Positions 1-7,866 are shown, counted from the first letter of the stretch. The stretch: 15,300 nt of DNA from an uncultured Methylococcaceae bacterium (GCA_903839795.1 CAIMDR010000219.1:1-15300), one strand, 5' to 3'. The notes: generated by a model not told the origin, from the letters alone. Numbers and translations: made by a program.

Positions 1-177
1 ATCAGCCGTCTGGCCGGGATGTGGATAGGTTCCAGCACAATTTTGATCTACACATTTTTCGGCGGGATGTGGGCGGTGGCGGTGACTGACTTTTTGCAGA
101 TGATCATCATCGTGGTCGGCATGCTGTTTATCGGTCACGAGGGTAAAACGTGGTATGTAAAAAATAAAATACTTTAA
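1..177 (+). pseudogene. Sodium:solute symporter (SSF family) fragment, truncated at its 3' side
   Basis: Frame 1 is open from the window edge to a TAA at 175-177 and encodes 58 residues. The first 44 or so form hydrophobic helices of the type seen in the middle of SSF symporters, including the stretch IYTFFGGMWAVAVTDFLQM, a family hallmark normally followed by several hundred more residues. Here the family-like sequence stops near base 132. It is replaced by a short basic tail (GHEGKTWYVKNKIL) and a stop, and what follows is AT-rich non-coding DNA. Neither other frame downstream of the break restores symporter sequence, so this looks like a deletion or rearrangement rather than a point frameshift. 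The upstream part lies outside the window. The family call is from recognition of the motif; the loss of function is inference. Confidence 0.7.
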
Positions 178-510
178 AATTAACTACTTAATTATTGCTA
201 GCATTCAATTTACCCGGCTTTTTAAAGTAGATACAAATTTAGGTCATTTTACTCAGCATACGCACGTTAGCTGATATTTTTTGCAAGTTACCTTAGTGAC
301 ATAATTCTTTAAAATTTAATGGAGTTACCTGTCATTAATCTAAAAACACATTAACTGATTATTTTAATGAGCCTTATGTCGTTCTTATGAAAACCCATAA
401 ACAAGTTAGCTATCCAGAAAGCAAAAAGGCCGAAAACAATCGGTTAACAGATTACTAATAACCTGTTAGCCAATCATCTCCGGCCCATTTATTCAGCGAT
501 GCTAAAGCGG
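178..510. other. Non-coding AT-rich stretch between symporter fragment and secA
   Basis: I see no convincing gene in these 333 bases on either strand. The only clear structure is the secA terminator hairpin at 423-485. The left two thirds are AT-rich with frequent stops in all frames, and may be what remains of the DNA that replaced the missing end of the symporter gene. Confidence 0.5.
423..485 (-). terminator. Rho-independent terminator of secA, two-tier hairpin
   Basis: Read on the minus strand, GGCCG (485-481) pairs with CGGCC (432-428), which is followed at once by TTTTT (427-423). Inside this outer stem, a 9-bp inner inverted repeat at 471-463 and 450-442 (GGCTAACAG with CTGTTAACC, one mismatch) could form a second stem. 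It starts 26 bases past the secA stop codon. The long split stem is unusual, but the GC outer stem followed by a T tract is the standard signal. Confidence 0.6.
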
Positions 511-3234
511 TTAGCTTAACTTACCATGACAAAGCTTGTACTTTTTTCCTGACCCGCAAGGACATGGATCATTACGGCCCACTTTACTGCCTTCTCTTAC
601 AAAAGGGTGCTCTGGTACGGCAGCGGCCTCTTCTTCAGCGGCAACCAGTGACTCGTCATAAGCATCCAGAGCTGGCGCTGCGGCATGTTCAAAGTGCATT
701 TCTCTTGGCGTCTGCATTTGCTCATCAATGGCCAGAACATCTTCTTCCTGACGAACCTGAACTTTGAACAGAATCCCAATCACTTCATATTTGATATGTT
801 CAAGCAGACTGGTGAACATTTCAAAAGCTTCGCGCTTGTATTCCTGCTTGGGATCTTTTTGCGCATAACCTCTAAAATGAATACCCTGACGTAAATAATC
901 CATCGCCGCCAGATGTTCTTTCCAGCTGGTATCCAACACTTGCAGCATCACTGATTTTTCAAAATGCTGCAATACCTCTTTGGTGATCTGGTGCTCTTTT
1001 TCTTTGTGATTCTGTTCCAGAATATCAATAATGCGGGTTCGTAAAGACGCTTCTTGCAAGTTATGATCGTCATCCAGCATACGCTGCACGGATGTTTGAA
1101 CATTAAACTCTTGATGCAAATGCTCTTCCAGACCCTTTATATCCCATTGTTCGGCCATCGTTTTGGGCGGAATATACTGGGTAATCACGTTATTAACGAC
1201 ATCTTCACGTATCGCCGTGATAATCTCGGAAATTTCTTCGGCCGCCATCAACTCATTACGTTGCGCGTAAACTACTTTACGTTGATCGTTGGCGACATCG
1301 TCATAAGCCAAAATCTCTTTACGTATATCAAAATTGCGGCCTTCAACCTTGCGCTGCGCATTTTCAATAGATCGGGTTACCCAAGGATGCTCAATAGCCT
1401 CACCATCACCCATCCCCAGTTTCTTCATCAATCCGGCGACACGATCAGAGGCAAAAATACGCATCAAATCATCTTGCAGGGATAAATAAAAGCGTGTCGA
1501 ACCAGGATCACCCTGACGACCGGAACGACCTCTTAATTGATTATCTATTCGGCGTGACTCATGACGCTCCGACCCAATAACATGCAAACCGCCATTGGCA
1601 AGCACTTCATTATGCCTGTCCAGCCATGTGCCGCGTACTCTTGCTTTTTCAGTGTCACTGGCATCTTCGCCTAACAGTTTAAGCTCGGCATCCAGATTAC
1701 CACCCAAGACAATATCAGTACCCCGACCCGCCATATTGGTGGCGATAGTGACGGCACCCGGCATACCGGCCTGTTCAATAATATTAGCTTCACGTTCGTG
1801 TTGCTTGGCATTAAGCACTTCGTGTTTAATACCTTGTTTTTTAAGCAATGCAGAAAGACGTTCAGAATTTTCGATGGAGGTAGTTCCCACTAAAACCGGC
1901 TGTCCACGGCTAACGCAGCTTTTAATATCATCCGCAACAGCGATGTATTTTTCATCTGTGGTCAAATAAACCATGTCGCCCAAATCCTTGCGGATCATGG
2001 GGCGATGCGTTGGCACAACCACAACTTCAAGACCATAAATCTTGTTTAGCTCAAACGCTTCAGTATCGGCCGTACCGGTCATACCTGAAAGTTTGTCGTA
2101 CAAGCGAAAATAGTTCTGGAAGGTAATGGATGCCAGCGTCTGGTTTTCACTATTAATAGTAACATGTTCTTTCGCTTCGATGGCTTGATGCAAGCCTTCA
2201 GACCAGCGCCGACCCGGCATTATTCGACCGGTAAACTCATCAACAATAACCACTTCATTATTGGCGACGATGTAATCAATGTCTTTTTTGAATAAGACAT
2301 GTCCACGTAATGACGCGTTTAAGTAGTGCATGAGGCGAATATTAGCCGCATCATAAAGGCTGCTTCCTTCAGCCATTAAGCCCTGCTCAAGCATTAGACG
2401 CTCAATGCATTCATGACCTGCTTCGGTCAAATAGACTTGGCGTATCTTTTCATCAACCGTGTAATCGCCAGGGTGCTCATCATCCTCCTGTCTGACTAGT
2501 AACGGAATGATTTCATTGGCTTTACTATAGATTTCCGTACTTTCTTCAGTCGGCCCGGAAATAATCAGCGGTGTTCGCGCTTCATCGATAAGGATAGAAT
2601 CCACCTCATCAACAATAGCAAAACTTAAATCACGCTGGACTTTTTGTTCCAGACTAAATGCCATATTGTCGCGCAGATAATCAAAACCAAATTCGTTATT
2701 GGTACCGTAAGTAATGTCTGCTGCATAAGCATCACGCCTTGGCGCATGTTCCATTTGACTAACGATGACGCCCGTGCTCATTCCCAGAAAAGCATAAAGC
2801 CTGCCCATCCATTCAGAGTCACGTCTGGCCAGATAGTCATTGACCGTTACAACATGAACACCGCGTCCCGGCAGCGCATTTAAATAAGCCGCCAAGGTTG
2901 CCATCAAGGTTTTACCCTCGCCGGTTTTCATTTCAGCAATTTTACCGTCATGAAGCATCATGCCGCCTATCAGCTGCACATCAAAATGACGCATGCCAAA
3001 AACGCGCGAAGAAGCTTCTCTTACCGCTGCAAAAGCTTCTGGAATCAGGTTATCCAGTTTTTCACCTTGCGCCAGACGATCACGAAATTCCTGAGTTTTT
3101 GCTTTTAAGGCCTCATCAGATAACTTTTCGTATTCCGAAGCTAAAGCGTTGATCTTCTTGACCAACTTCTTTTTCTTCTTTACCAGCCTGTCGTTACGGC
3201 TCCCTACAACAAATTTAACCAGCTTACCCAGCAT
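511..3234 (-). CDS. secA: SecA, preprotein translocase ATPase
   Basis: SecA is the ATP-driven motor that pushes unfolded precursor proteins through the SecYEG channel; it cycles between cytosol and inner membrane. The 907-residue product matches E. coli SecA along its whole length. Visible are the Walker A motif GEGKT at 105-109, the DEAD-like Walker B ([12 protein letters not shown]), the second nucleotide-binding region with [13 protein letters not shown], the arginine-finger region [11 protein letters not shown], and a C-terminal zinc-binding motif [14 protein letters not shown] that binds SecB. I chose ATG at 3234. It gives the family N-terminus ([16 protein letters not shown]) and has a GGA eight bases upstream, whereas the longer frame to 3273 would need a TTG codon without a ribosome site. 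A lysine run near residue 20 is unusually basic. The gene stands alone, with its own terminator. Confidence 0.97.
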   Translation of the reverse strand: MLGKLVKFVVGSRNDRLVKKKKKLVKKINALASEYEKLSDEALKAKTQEFRDRLAQGEKLDNLIPEAFAAVREASSRVFGMRHFDVQLIGGMMLHDGKIAEMKTGEGKTLMATLAAYLNALPGRGVHVVTVNDYLARRDSEWMGRLYAFLGMSTGVIVSQMEHAPRRDAYAADITYGTNNEFGFDYLRDNMAFSLEQKVQRDLSFAIVDEVDSILIDEARTPLIISGPTEESTEIYSKANEIIPLLVRQEDDEHPGDYTVDEKIRQVYLTEAGHECIERLMLEQGLMAEGSSLYDAANIRLMHYLNASLRGHVLFKKDIDYIVANNEVVIVDEFTGRIMPGRRWSEGLHQAIEAKEHVTINSENQTLASITFQNYFRLYDKLSGMTGTADTEAFELNKIYGLEVVVVPTHRPMIRKDLGDMVYLTTDEKYIAVADDIKSCVSRGQPVLVGTTSIENSERLSALLKKQGIKHEVLNAKQHEREANIIEQAGMPGAVTIATNMAGRGTDIVLGGNLDAELKLLGEDASDTEKARVRGTWLDRHNEVLANGGLHVIGSERHESRRIDNQLRGRSGRQGDPGSTRFYLSLQDDLMRIFASDRVAGLMKKLGMGDGEAIEHPWVTRSIENAQRKVEGRNFDIRKEILAYDDVANDQRKVVYAQRNELMAAEEISEIITAIREDVVNNVITQYIPPKTMAEQWDIKGLEEHLHQEFNVQTSVQRMLDDDHNLQEASLRTRIIDILEQNHKEKEHQITKEVLQHFEKSVMLQVLDTSWKEHLAAMDYLRQGIHFRGYAQKDPKQEYKREAFEMFTSLLEHIKYEVIGILFKVQVRQEEDVLAIDEQMQTPREMHFEHAAAPALDAYDESLVAAEEEAAAVPEHPFVREGSKVGRNDPCPCGSGKKYKLCHGKLS

Positions 3235-3281
3235 GTTTTTTTCCGGTGTGAATTTAGTAAATGATTGAATCAAAACGTTCG

Positions 3282-3287
3282 ATTATA
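3282..3287 (-). promoter_or_regulatory. Putative -10 box for secA
   Basis: TATAAT reads on the minus strand here, 47 bases before the secA ATG. A good -35 is not visible at 16-18 bases spacing, so the call rests on a perfect -10 at a sensible distance. Confidence 0.4.
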
Positions 3288-3390
3288 TACCGTCTACTAG
3301 TTTAGATATAGATAAAAACCAATATTTGACTATTTGGCCTTAACAAAGCCCAGTTAAATCCGTTATTTTGGCACAAAGTAATATTTGGGA

Positions 3391-3408
3391 TGAATTATGC
3401 ATAATTCA
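3391..3408. repeat. Perfect 18-bp palindrome between secA and the DUF6868 gene
   Basis: TGAATTATGCATAATTCA equals its own reverse complement with no spacer. It lies upstream of the secA -10 box and beyond the 3' end of the DUF6868 gene, which suits either an operator for secA or a cruciform-prone site. It lacks the T tract of a terminator. Its role is unknown. Confidence 0.5.
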
Positions 3409-3520
3409 AGTAAGCATCCAAAACAAAAACCATTATTGAATTTATACGATTTTTACTCTGTAAAAAATCAGAGGCAATTAATACCCGTTAAGATGACTCC
3501 TAACGTCCTTAAAACCCGGC

Positions 3521-3763
3521 TTAGAATACCAGGCAGAGGGCGACGAGAGGTGCTATATTTAAAAGGATAAGCCCAATCTTATAGAATGCCATGCCTGCAT
3601 AGTGGACCGCATAAAAGTTTTCTCTTGAGATGCAAAACCATCGACTATGAAGACGATACAGCCAGTCGTGGGAAAAGCTGAACACGCAAAACCAGATTAA
3701 AAGCATCACATAATTAAAGGCAAGACTGTAAAGCAAAAGCACTTTAATGATATCTGGACTCAT
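3521..3763 (-). CDS. Small two-helix membrane protein, DUF6868 family
   Basis: The 80-residue product has two hydrophobic helices (about 6-28 and 58-80) either side of a conserved middle, HDWLYRLHSRWFCISRENF and HYAGMAFYKIG, which I recognise as the DUF6868 pattern; no function is known. The start is ATG at 3763, because GAGGTG sits five bases upstream. A longer frame to 3778 would begin before that ribosome site. The gene lies 90 bases past the end of the coiled-coil gene on the same strand and could be co-transcribed with it. Family assignment is from memory of the motif and is fairly secure; any link to the upstream pair is inference from position. Confidence 0.8.
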   Translation of the reverse strand: MSPDIIKVLLLYSLAFNYVMLLIWFCVFSFSHDWLYRLHSRWFCISRENFYAVHYAGMAFYKIGLILLNIAPLVALCLVF

Positions 3764-3853
3764 GGCAACACCTCGCATTTTAAAAATTGTAATTAGGTGG
3801 ATTTTTTAAATACCCCGACTTTCCCGCTTTGCTTCATGCGCACTATCGACTAC

Positions 3854-5482
3854 CTAACGCACACCTTCATCTCTAGGGCTGGCTTCTCTTATTGAGCGCG
3901 TTAATTCTGCTCGTTGTCTATCAAGCACCAGCCATTCAATTTCCCTGCGTAAATGCTCGTCTTTACTCTTGGTGGCTTCTGCCCGCAGTTCCACCTCTTT
4001 AATTTCGGCCTCCAAGCGCATTTGATGCAGGCGGTTTTCATGCTCTATTTTTACAGCTTCCAATCTTTCCTGTCTTTTCTGCCGCTCCAGTTGATGGGCT
4101 TCCTGTTCCTTAAGTTCGGCTTCCAGTTCCAGTTGTTTTAAGCGCTGCTCCTGCTCTTTGCCTTGCAGCCATTGAAGCCGCTCTTTTTCATATTCCCGGG
4201 TTTCCGAGTCCCGTTGCAATTCTTTCAAAGCGCGTTGATGTTCCAGTCGCTGAGCTTGTTTTTGCAGATCCATTTGTTGTTGGCGAATTTGCTGGTCTTT
4301 TTGATACTGGATTTCTGCTGCCAACTCAATTTCTTTTAACTGTAACTCATGGTTGGTTTTTTCCACATGCAAGCGCATTTCTATCGCATGTTGCTCAACG
4401 CGATACGCCTCTTGCTCTTCCAATTGTCGCTTGATTGCTTCCGCTTCCAGTTTTTGCTTTTGTCGCTGAATTTCATCTTCCTGATTAATGGCTTCCAGCT
4501 GCTTTTGCTTATGCTCCAAACGCAACAATTCCAGTTCCTGTTGCTGAGCTTGTTTCTGCATATCCAGTTGTTGTTGGCTAATTTGCAGATCTTTTTGATA
4601 CTGGATTTCTGCTACCGACTCAATTTCTTTTAACTGCAACTCATGGTTGGTTTTTTCCACCTGTAAGCGCATTTCTATCGCATGTTGCTCAATGCGATAC
4701 GCCTCTTGCTCTTTCAATTGTCGCTTGATTGCTTCAGCTTCCAGTTTTTGCTTTTGCCTCTGGATTTCATCTTCTTGATTAATCGTTTCCAACTGCTTTT
4801 GTTTATGCTCCAAACGCAACAATTCCAACTCATCCTCCTGCCGAAACAATTCCTGCGCTTGTTTCTCGCGAAATTCAAAGTTTTTTTGCATCACATTGAG
4901 ATAAACGGCTTCCTGAGTAAAGCGACCATCCAGCTTTTCGTCATCGGTAAGCTCTTCAAAAAACGAGGTTAATTCACAAACTGCCCGACACTGAATATGC
5001 TTTAAAATTAAAGTTTCATTAATGACACTTTCAATCTGCCGTTCCATTTCCATCAAACCGGTTTGTACCCACGCACCATCTTTTAGATAACTTAATTCGG
5101 CATTTACAATATCCTTTATAACGCTTTCGTAGCTGACTTTTATCTGCTGATTAACGGCTGGCAAGGCATCCAAATTTCTTTCTACATAATTGATGGTCGG
5201 TTGGAAATGAATTTGTAACTGTGTGGTTAGCGTACAAAAGCCACCATAAAGCCTCGTATTTATTGTCAAATCCCAATTTTCTATAGGCAGTGAATAAACA
5301 CGATGATAAAAACGCGGAATAAAGTGTTGAGGCCGCTCAAACAACTGGTGATAAAAGCCCAACTTGGAAATAACAACCCGTCTTTCCGCATCAAAGCCAG
5401 GATCCCAAAACAATTGACTGGATTCCAAGGCATTATTTTCGCCTGACAGCCACGCATCCAAGGGCGATAAACTATTATTCAT
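3854..5482 (-). CDS. Long cytoplasmic coiled-coil protein with SPFH-like N-terminal domain
   Basis: I do not recognise a named family. The 542-residue product has two parts. Residues 1 to about 205 form a globular domain without signal peptide or membrane helix. Its predicted strand-helix order, the long helix around 125-165 and the direct run-on into a coil recall SPFH/flotillin domains, but this is a weak resemblance. Residues from about 205 to 535 are almost unbroken Glu/Gln/Lys/Arg-rich coiled coil with alanine and leucine spacing. Within the coil, residues 214-311 and 312-409 are near-identical 98-residue copies, exactly 14 heptads each. The ATG overlaps the end of the upstream membrane-protein gene by 8 bp (ATGAATAA), with AGGTGA as ribosome site inside that gene, so the two are probably made together. 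Likely role: a scaffold attached to that membrane protein (inference). Confidence 0.85.
   Translation of the reverse strand: MNNSLSPLDAWLSGENNALESSQLFWDPGFDAERRVVISKLGFYHQLFERPQHFIPRFYHRVYSLPIENWDLTINTRLYGGFCTLTTQLQIHFQPTINYVERNLDALPAVNQQIKVSYESVIKDIVNAELSYLKDGAWVQTGLMEMERQIESVINETLILKHIQCRAVCELTSFFEELTDDEKLDGRFTQEAVYLNVMQKNFEFREKQAQELFRQEDELELLRLEHKQKQLETINQEDEIQRQKQKLEAEAIKRQLKEQEAYRIEQHAIEMRLQVEKTNHELQLKEIESVAEIQYQKDLQISQQQLDMQKQAQQQELELLRLEHKQKQLEAINQEDEIQRQKQKLEAEAIKRQLEEQEAYRVEQHAIEMRLHVEKTNHELQLKEIELAAEIQYQKDQQIRQQQMDLQKQAQRLEHQRALKELQRDSETREYEKERLQWLQGKEQEQRLKQLELEAELKEQEAHQLERQKRQERLEAVKIEHENRLHQMRLEAEIKEVELRAEATKSKDEHLRREIEWLVLDRQRAELTRSIREASPRDEGVR
4256..4843 (-). repeat. Two in-frame 294-bp direct repeats within the coiled-coil gene
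   Basis: Bases 4256-4549 and 4550-4843 are adjacent copies with the same length and many scattered, mostly silent differences. The period is 294 bp, or 98 codons, which keeps both the reading frame and the heptad phase. The differences show that the duplication is not brand new, while the high identity shows it is not ancient either or is held by gene conversion. Confidence 0.9.
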
Positions 5483-6740
5483 AAGTCACCTGATTCTTGT
5501 CCGCTTGTGCAGTCGCCAGAGACTGCGCTTTGATGACTCTAAGCTGCGCCGCCATCCGCTCGGCAACCAGTGGATAAAGATTAGGCGCAAACTCTACCGA
5601 TTTATCATCAATTTTACGCAAAAAACCACGGCTCAATAAAAATCCGACAGCAAACATGCGAGACAAATCAGAATAACGTCTGGCACGTTCAATGTCCGAT
5701 TTTTCTATGATCATTTCAAGCTCATCATTGTCATTGATTCTAAACTGGGTAAACTGCCGGATGCATTCAAATGCCAACTCTTGTTCTTGTTCTGAAAGAG
5801 GCCCTGGCGCCGTACTTTCCAGTCGATAAGACAATAAAAAAGTAAAAAAATCGACCATGGCCGCACAGGAAAACGCAAACAAGGAAAAGTCATTCCACAT
5901 GGCAAAGGACGGAGTTACGCCCTGAACAAACTGTGCATAAGTCATTAATATTGGTGCTTGGGGAGCAGCATGTCCGGCATTGGTAGCGAGTTGATTAAAC
6001 TTAAGCTGCACTTCCTGTAAACCTGCCAACGCCTTTTGAAAGTTATTTTCAGTATCAACCGTCAAGTGGTTCAGGCTGGTTTGTAACGTTCGTATATGTT
6101 CATCCAGCAGATGAAATTCTTTGTCCAATTGATCAAATTCCGTCTTTTTAGCTTGATAGCGTTGATTATAATGCTTCCAGAAAGGCCCTTCGCCGACTAT
6201 GTTTCTATTAGCCGGGGGAATTTGTGCATGTGTTCCAAAATAAGCTTGGGTCACATCAGCAGTCGCTTTATCCAACTCACTGTTTTGCACCTTTAAAATA
6301 TCGCTTTTGGTTATCAAAATTGCGGCCAGATAAGCATCCACATCCTTGCGCATCTCGTTGATTCGGTTTATGCGTATAGTTTCACTTTGAGAAACCTCAT
6401 AAAACTTGAAATACGAAAAAGTAATGGATGCCGTGATAGCGACCAATAAAGACATGACTACACTTAAATAACGTAAGCGATTAGCTTTCCAGTGAATGCC
6501 GGCAATTTCCAGTGAACAGATAACGATAATCGATTGAATCGCAATGGTGATGATCAGTGCAATCCAGGGAACAATAAAATAAGACAGACCGTAATAGGTT
6601 GTAAATCCCGAGGCGATACTTAGCATCAAGACAATGGGAATCGACCATATCCTCAACATGCCGACAAACAGTGTCTGAATGCTGTTGAGCAAGCTACCCA
6701 GTCCACCGTGGTTAATTTTAATAAAGCTTTCTTTGCCCAT
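5475..6740 (-). CDS. Inner-membrane protein with four helices and coiled-coil periplasmic loop
   Basis: I cannot name this family. The 421-residue product has three hydrophobic helices near the N-terminus (about 33-50, 54-79, 92-113), then a hydrophilic, helical, coiled-coil-like segment (about 114-283), a fourth helix (about 284-305) and a charged C-terminal domain of about 115 residues. The positive loop between helices 2 and 3 (HWKANRLRY) argues for N-terminus and C-terminus in the cytoplasm and the long loop in the periplasm. The start at 6740 has no strong ribosome site, so a later ATG (residue 28) cannot be excluded, though it would cut close to helix 1. Its stop overlaps the start of the coiled-coil gene by 8 bp. 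The C-terminal domain could be the contact for that partner. No enzyme motif is visible. Confidence 0.85.
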   Translation of the reverse strand: MGKESFIKINHGGLGSLLNSIQTLFVGMLRIWSIPIVLMLSIASGFTTYYGLSYFIVPWIALIITIAIQSIIVICSLEIAGIHWKANRLRYLSVVMSLLVAITASITFSYFKFYEVSQSETIRINRINEMRKDVDAYLAAILITKSDILKVQNSELDKATADVTQAYFGTHAQIPPANRNIVGEGPFWKHYNQRYQAKKTEFDQLDKEFHLLDEHIRTLQTSLNHLTVDTENNFQKALAGLQEVQLKFNQLATNAGHAAPQAPILMTYAQFVQGVTPSFAMWNDFSLFAFSCAAMVDFFTFLLSYRLESTAPGPLSEQEQELAFECIRQFTQFRINDNDELEMIIEKSDIERARRYSDLSRMFAVGFLLSRGFLRKIDDKSVEFAPNLYPLVAERMAAQLRVIKAQSLATAQADKNQVTYE

Positions 6741-6762
6741 AAGAATTTATTTGGATATGATA

Positions 6763-6898
6763 GGTTTGCTCAAAATGAAGTCTATTTGATTAAATCAAGA
6801 AATGCAAACGACAATAAGATCCTATTATAAACGGTTATGCCATTCATGGTTTGGACAAGTCCAGTAGCATGATCCATACGGATAACGATGAGCAAACC
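6763..6898. repeat. Perfect 10-bp inverted repeat spanning the divergent promoter region
   Basis: GGTTTGCTCA at 6763-6772 and TGAGCAAACC at 6889-6898 are exact reverse complements, 116 bases apart, both inside the spacer between the divergent membrane-protein and SH3-repeat genes. They flank the candidate minus-strand -10 box and lie just before the plus-strand one. They may be two sites for one regulator acting on both sides. A further imperfect dyad, TTGATTAAATCAA, sits at 6786-6798. Confidence 0.5.
6824..6829 (-). promoter_or_regulatory. Putative -10 box for the membrane / coiled-coil gene pair
   Basis: TATAAT reads on the minus strand, which would give a leader of roughly 75 bases before the ATG at 6740. 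No good -35 is seen. The leader would contain one arm of the 10-bp inverted repeat and the 6786-6798 dyad. Confidence 0.35.
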
Positions 6899-6917
6899 AG
6901 ACAATTTTTATTAACTT

Positions 6918-6923
6918 TATAAT
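6918..6923 (+). promoter_or_regulatory. Putative -10 box for the SH3-repeat gene
   Basis: TATAAT lies only 14 bases before the ATG at 6938. If used, the transcript would begin just a few bases before the start codon, which fits with the absence of a ribosome site there. No clear -35 is visible. Confidence 0.35.
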
Positions 6924-6937
6924 TCAGTCGACTAACA

Positions 6938-7474
6938 ATGGACTACTCTGCAATACTTCAAGAACTAAACAAAGCGTCATTATTTGATTTACATCGGTTA
7001 GAGTCGGCCATTAATCAGGAATTATCCAACCCAACGCGGCTAGACCAGATTAAAGCACGTTTAAAAACCGGCCAGTTAATCAGTTATTTTGACCCACAAT
7101 CCAACAGCCTGATTGATGCCGTGATTCTAAAAGTTCAAAGAACTCGCTGCCTGGTAAGAAATATCAACGACCAAAAAAGGTGGACTTTGCCTTTTTATTA
7201 TCTCAACCTGGAAGCTGTTGACGCTGATATTCAACCCGCCAAAAATGCCGTTGGCATACCCAAAAGCTCGTTAAAAGTTGGTGCCAAAGTTGGTTTTAAA
7301 GATAAAGAAAATAATGACCTATTCGGCGAGGTGATTCGCCTTAACCCAAAAAGAGCCACCGTTAAAATCAATGAACACAGCCGATGGCTGGTCAATTACA
7401 AAAACTTGTTTTATGTGATAGAGGGAGAACTTGGCGATACAAAAGAGCAGACTTTTATAGCGCGTGATTTGTAA
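6938..7474 (+). CDS. Hypothetical protein with two tandem SH3/Tudor-like repeats
   Basis: I do not recognise a named family. The 178-residue product starts with a short helical part (1-40) and then has two similar segments, residues 42-91 and 112-161, 70 residues apart. Both follow the pattern LK-x-G, a Y/F-x-D turn, a strand, a basic K/R-rich turn (KVQRTRCLV, LNPKRATV), then RW and an aromatic-rich strand ending in L. This is the layout of small beta-barrels of the SH3, KOW or Tudor type, which often bind nucleic acid or protein tails. There is no signal peptide or membrane helix, so it should be cytoplasmic. No ribosome site precedes the ATG; a -10 box 14 bases upstream suggests a very short leader. 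It diverges from the membrane/coiled-coil pair, and a functional link is possible but unproven. Confidence 0.8.
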   Translation: MDYSAILQELNKASLFDLHRLESAINQELSNPTRLDQIKARLKTGQLISYFDPQSNSLIDAVILKVQRTRCLVRNINDQKRWTLPFYYLNLEAVDADIQPAKNAVGIPKSSLKVGAKVGFKDKENNDLFGEVIRLNPKRATVKINEHSRWLVNYKNLFYVIEGELGDTKEQTFIARDL

Positions 7475-7497
7475 CCAAGGTTACCACAGGATGTAAC

Positions 7498-7530
7498 AGA
7501 CTTGGCAGGTTTGTAAAACCTGCCAGGTCT
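7498..7530. repeat. REP-like palindromic element (possible bidirectional terminator)
   Basis: AGACTTGGCAGGTTT (7498-7512) and AAACCTGCCAGGTCT (7516-7530) pair over 15 positions with one wobble, around a 3-base loop. It lies just past the stop of the SH3-repeat gene. I have seen the GGCAGGTTT/AAACCTGCC type as a dispersed intergenic palindrome in other bacterial genomes. There is no T tract, so termination is less certain than the repeat call. A smaller dyad, GTAACC-AA-GGTTAC, overlaps the stop codon at 7471-7484. Confidence 0.65.
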
Positions 7531-7588
7531 ACCACCTAAACGTGAATAGGCTTACGAAACTCGTCCGGCTTAAAGACACACCCTCGCC

Positions 7589-7834
7589 TCATAAAAATTG
7601 CTTGAAGAAATTAGCGATGGCAAGAGCGATAAGAGCCCCCATCATCCATTTTAGCAAATTAAGATCGGCCTTTATGGGTGCAAGCTCGACCTGCAAATCC
7701 TTTTTAGTGACCAATTCCGACTCTTCAATTGCCGCTCGCATTGCCTCGGTCAAGCCTTCTGCCTGCTTTTGATCAAAACCCGCTTCTTCCAATTTGCGAA
7801 CAAATTTATGTGTATCAAATGTAATCGTTGCCAT
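7589..7834 (-). CDS. Small membrane-anchored coiled-coil protein, DUF1640 family
   Basis: The 81-residue product begins MATITFDTHKFVRKLEEAGF, the recognisable opening of bacterial DUF1640 proteins, continues with a charged helix (about 20-58, including TKKDLQ) and ends in one hydrophobic helix (about 61-80), so it is a tail-anchored membrane protein. The family is related to mitochondrial CCDC90/MCUR1-type proteins and to small proteins often found as several copies in gammaproteobacteria; its role is not known. I chose ATG at 7834, with GGGTG six bases upstream; the frame also runs to a GTG at 7843. It has its own promoter and stands apart from its neighbours. Confidence 0.85.
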   Translation of the reverse strand: MATITFDTHKFVRKLEEAGFDQKQAEGLTEAMRAAIEESELVTKKDLQVELAPIKADLNLLKWMMGALIALAIANFFKQFL

Positions 7835-7866
7835 AATAAGCACCCAACAAATTTTAAATTGTTTCT

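Noticed and set aside
133..177. Simple frameshift as the cause of the symporter break
   Set aside because: The other two frames stop within about 30 bases and show no symporter-like residues.
3235..3273. Thirteen-residue N-terminal extension of SecA
   Set aside because: It would begin with TTG without a ribosome site and has no counterpart in SecA; ATG at 3234 fits the family.
3397..3570. A 57-residue plus-strand reading frame starting within the palindrome
   Set aside because: No ribosome site, strongly basic and low-complexity composition, and its end overlaps the DUF6868 gene on the other strand.
4256..4843. CRISPR-like or transposon-like interpretation of the direct repeats
   Set aside because: Only two adjacent copies, no spacers, and the repeats are fully coding and in frame.
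3953..4972. Several leucine-rich plus-strand reading frames opposite the coiled-coil gene
   Set aside because: They are mirror images of Glu/Gln/Lys codons in the real gene, show the same 294-bp repetition, and have no independent support.
6786..6798. FNR-like site TTGATTAAATCAA
   Set aside because: The half-sites match but the spacing is three bases instead of four, and the AT-rich context makes chance likely; kept only as a dyad.
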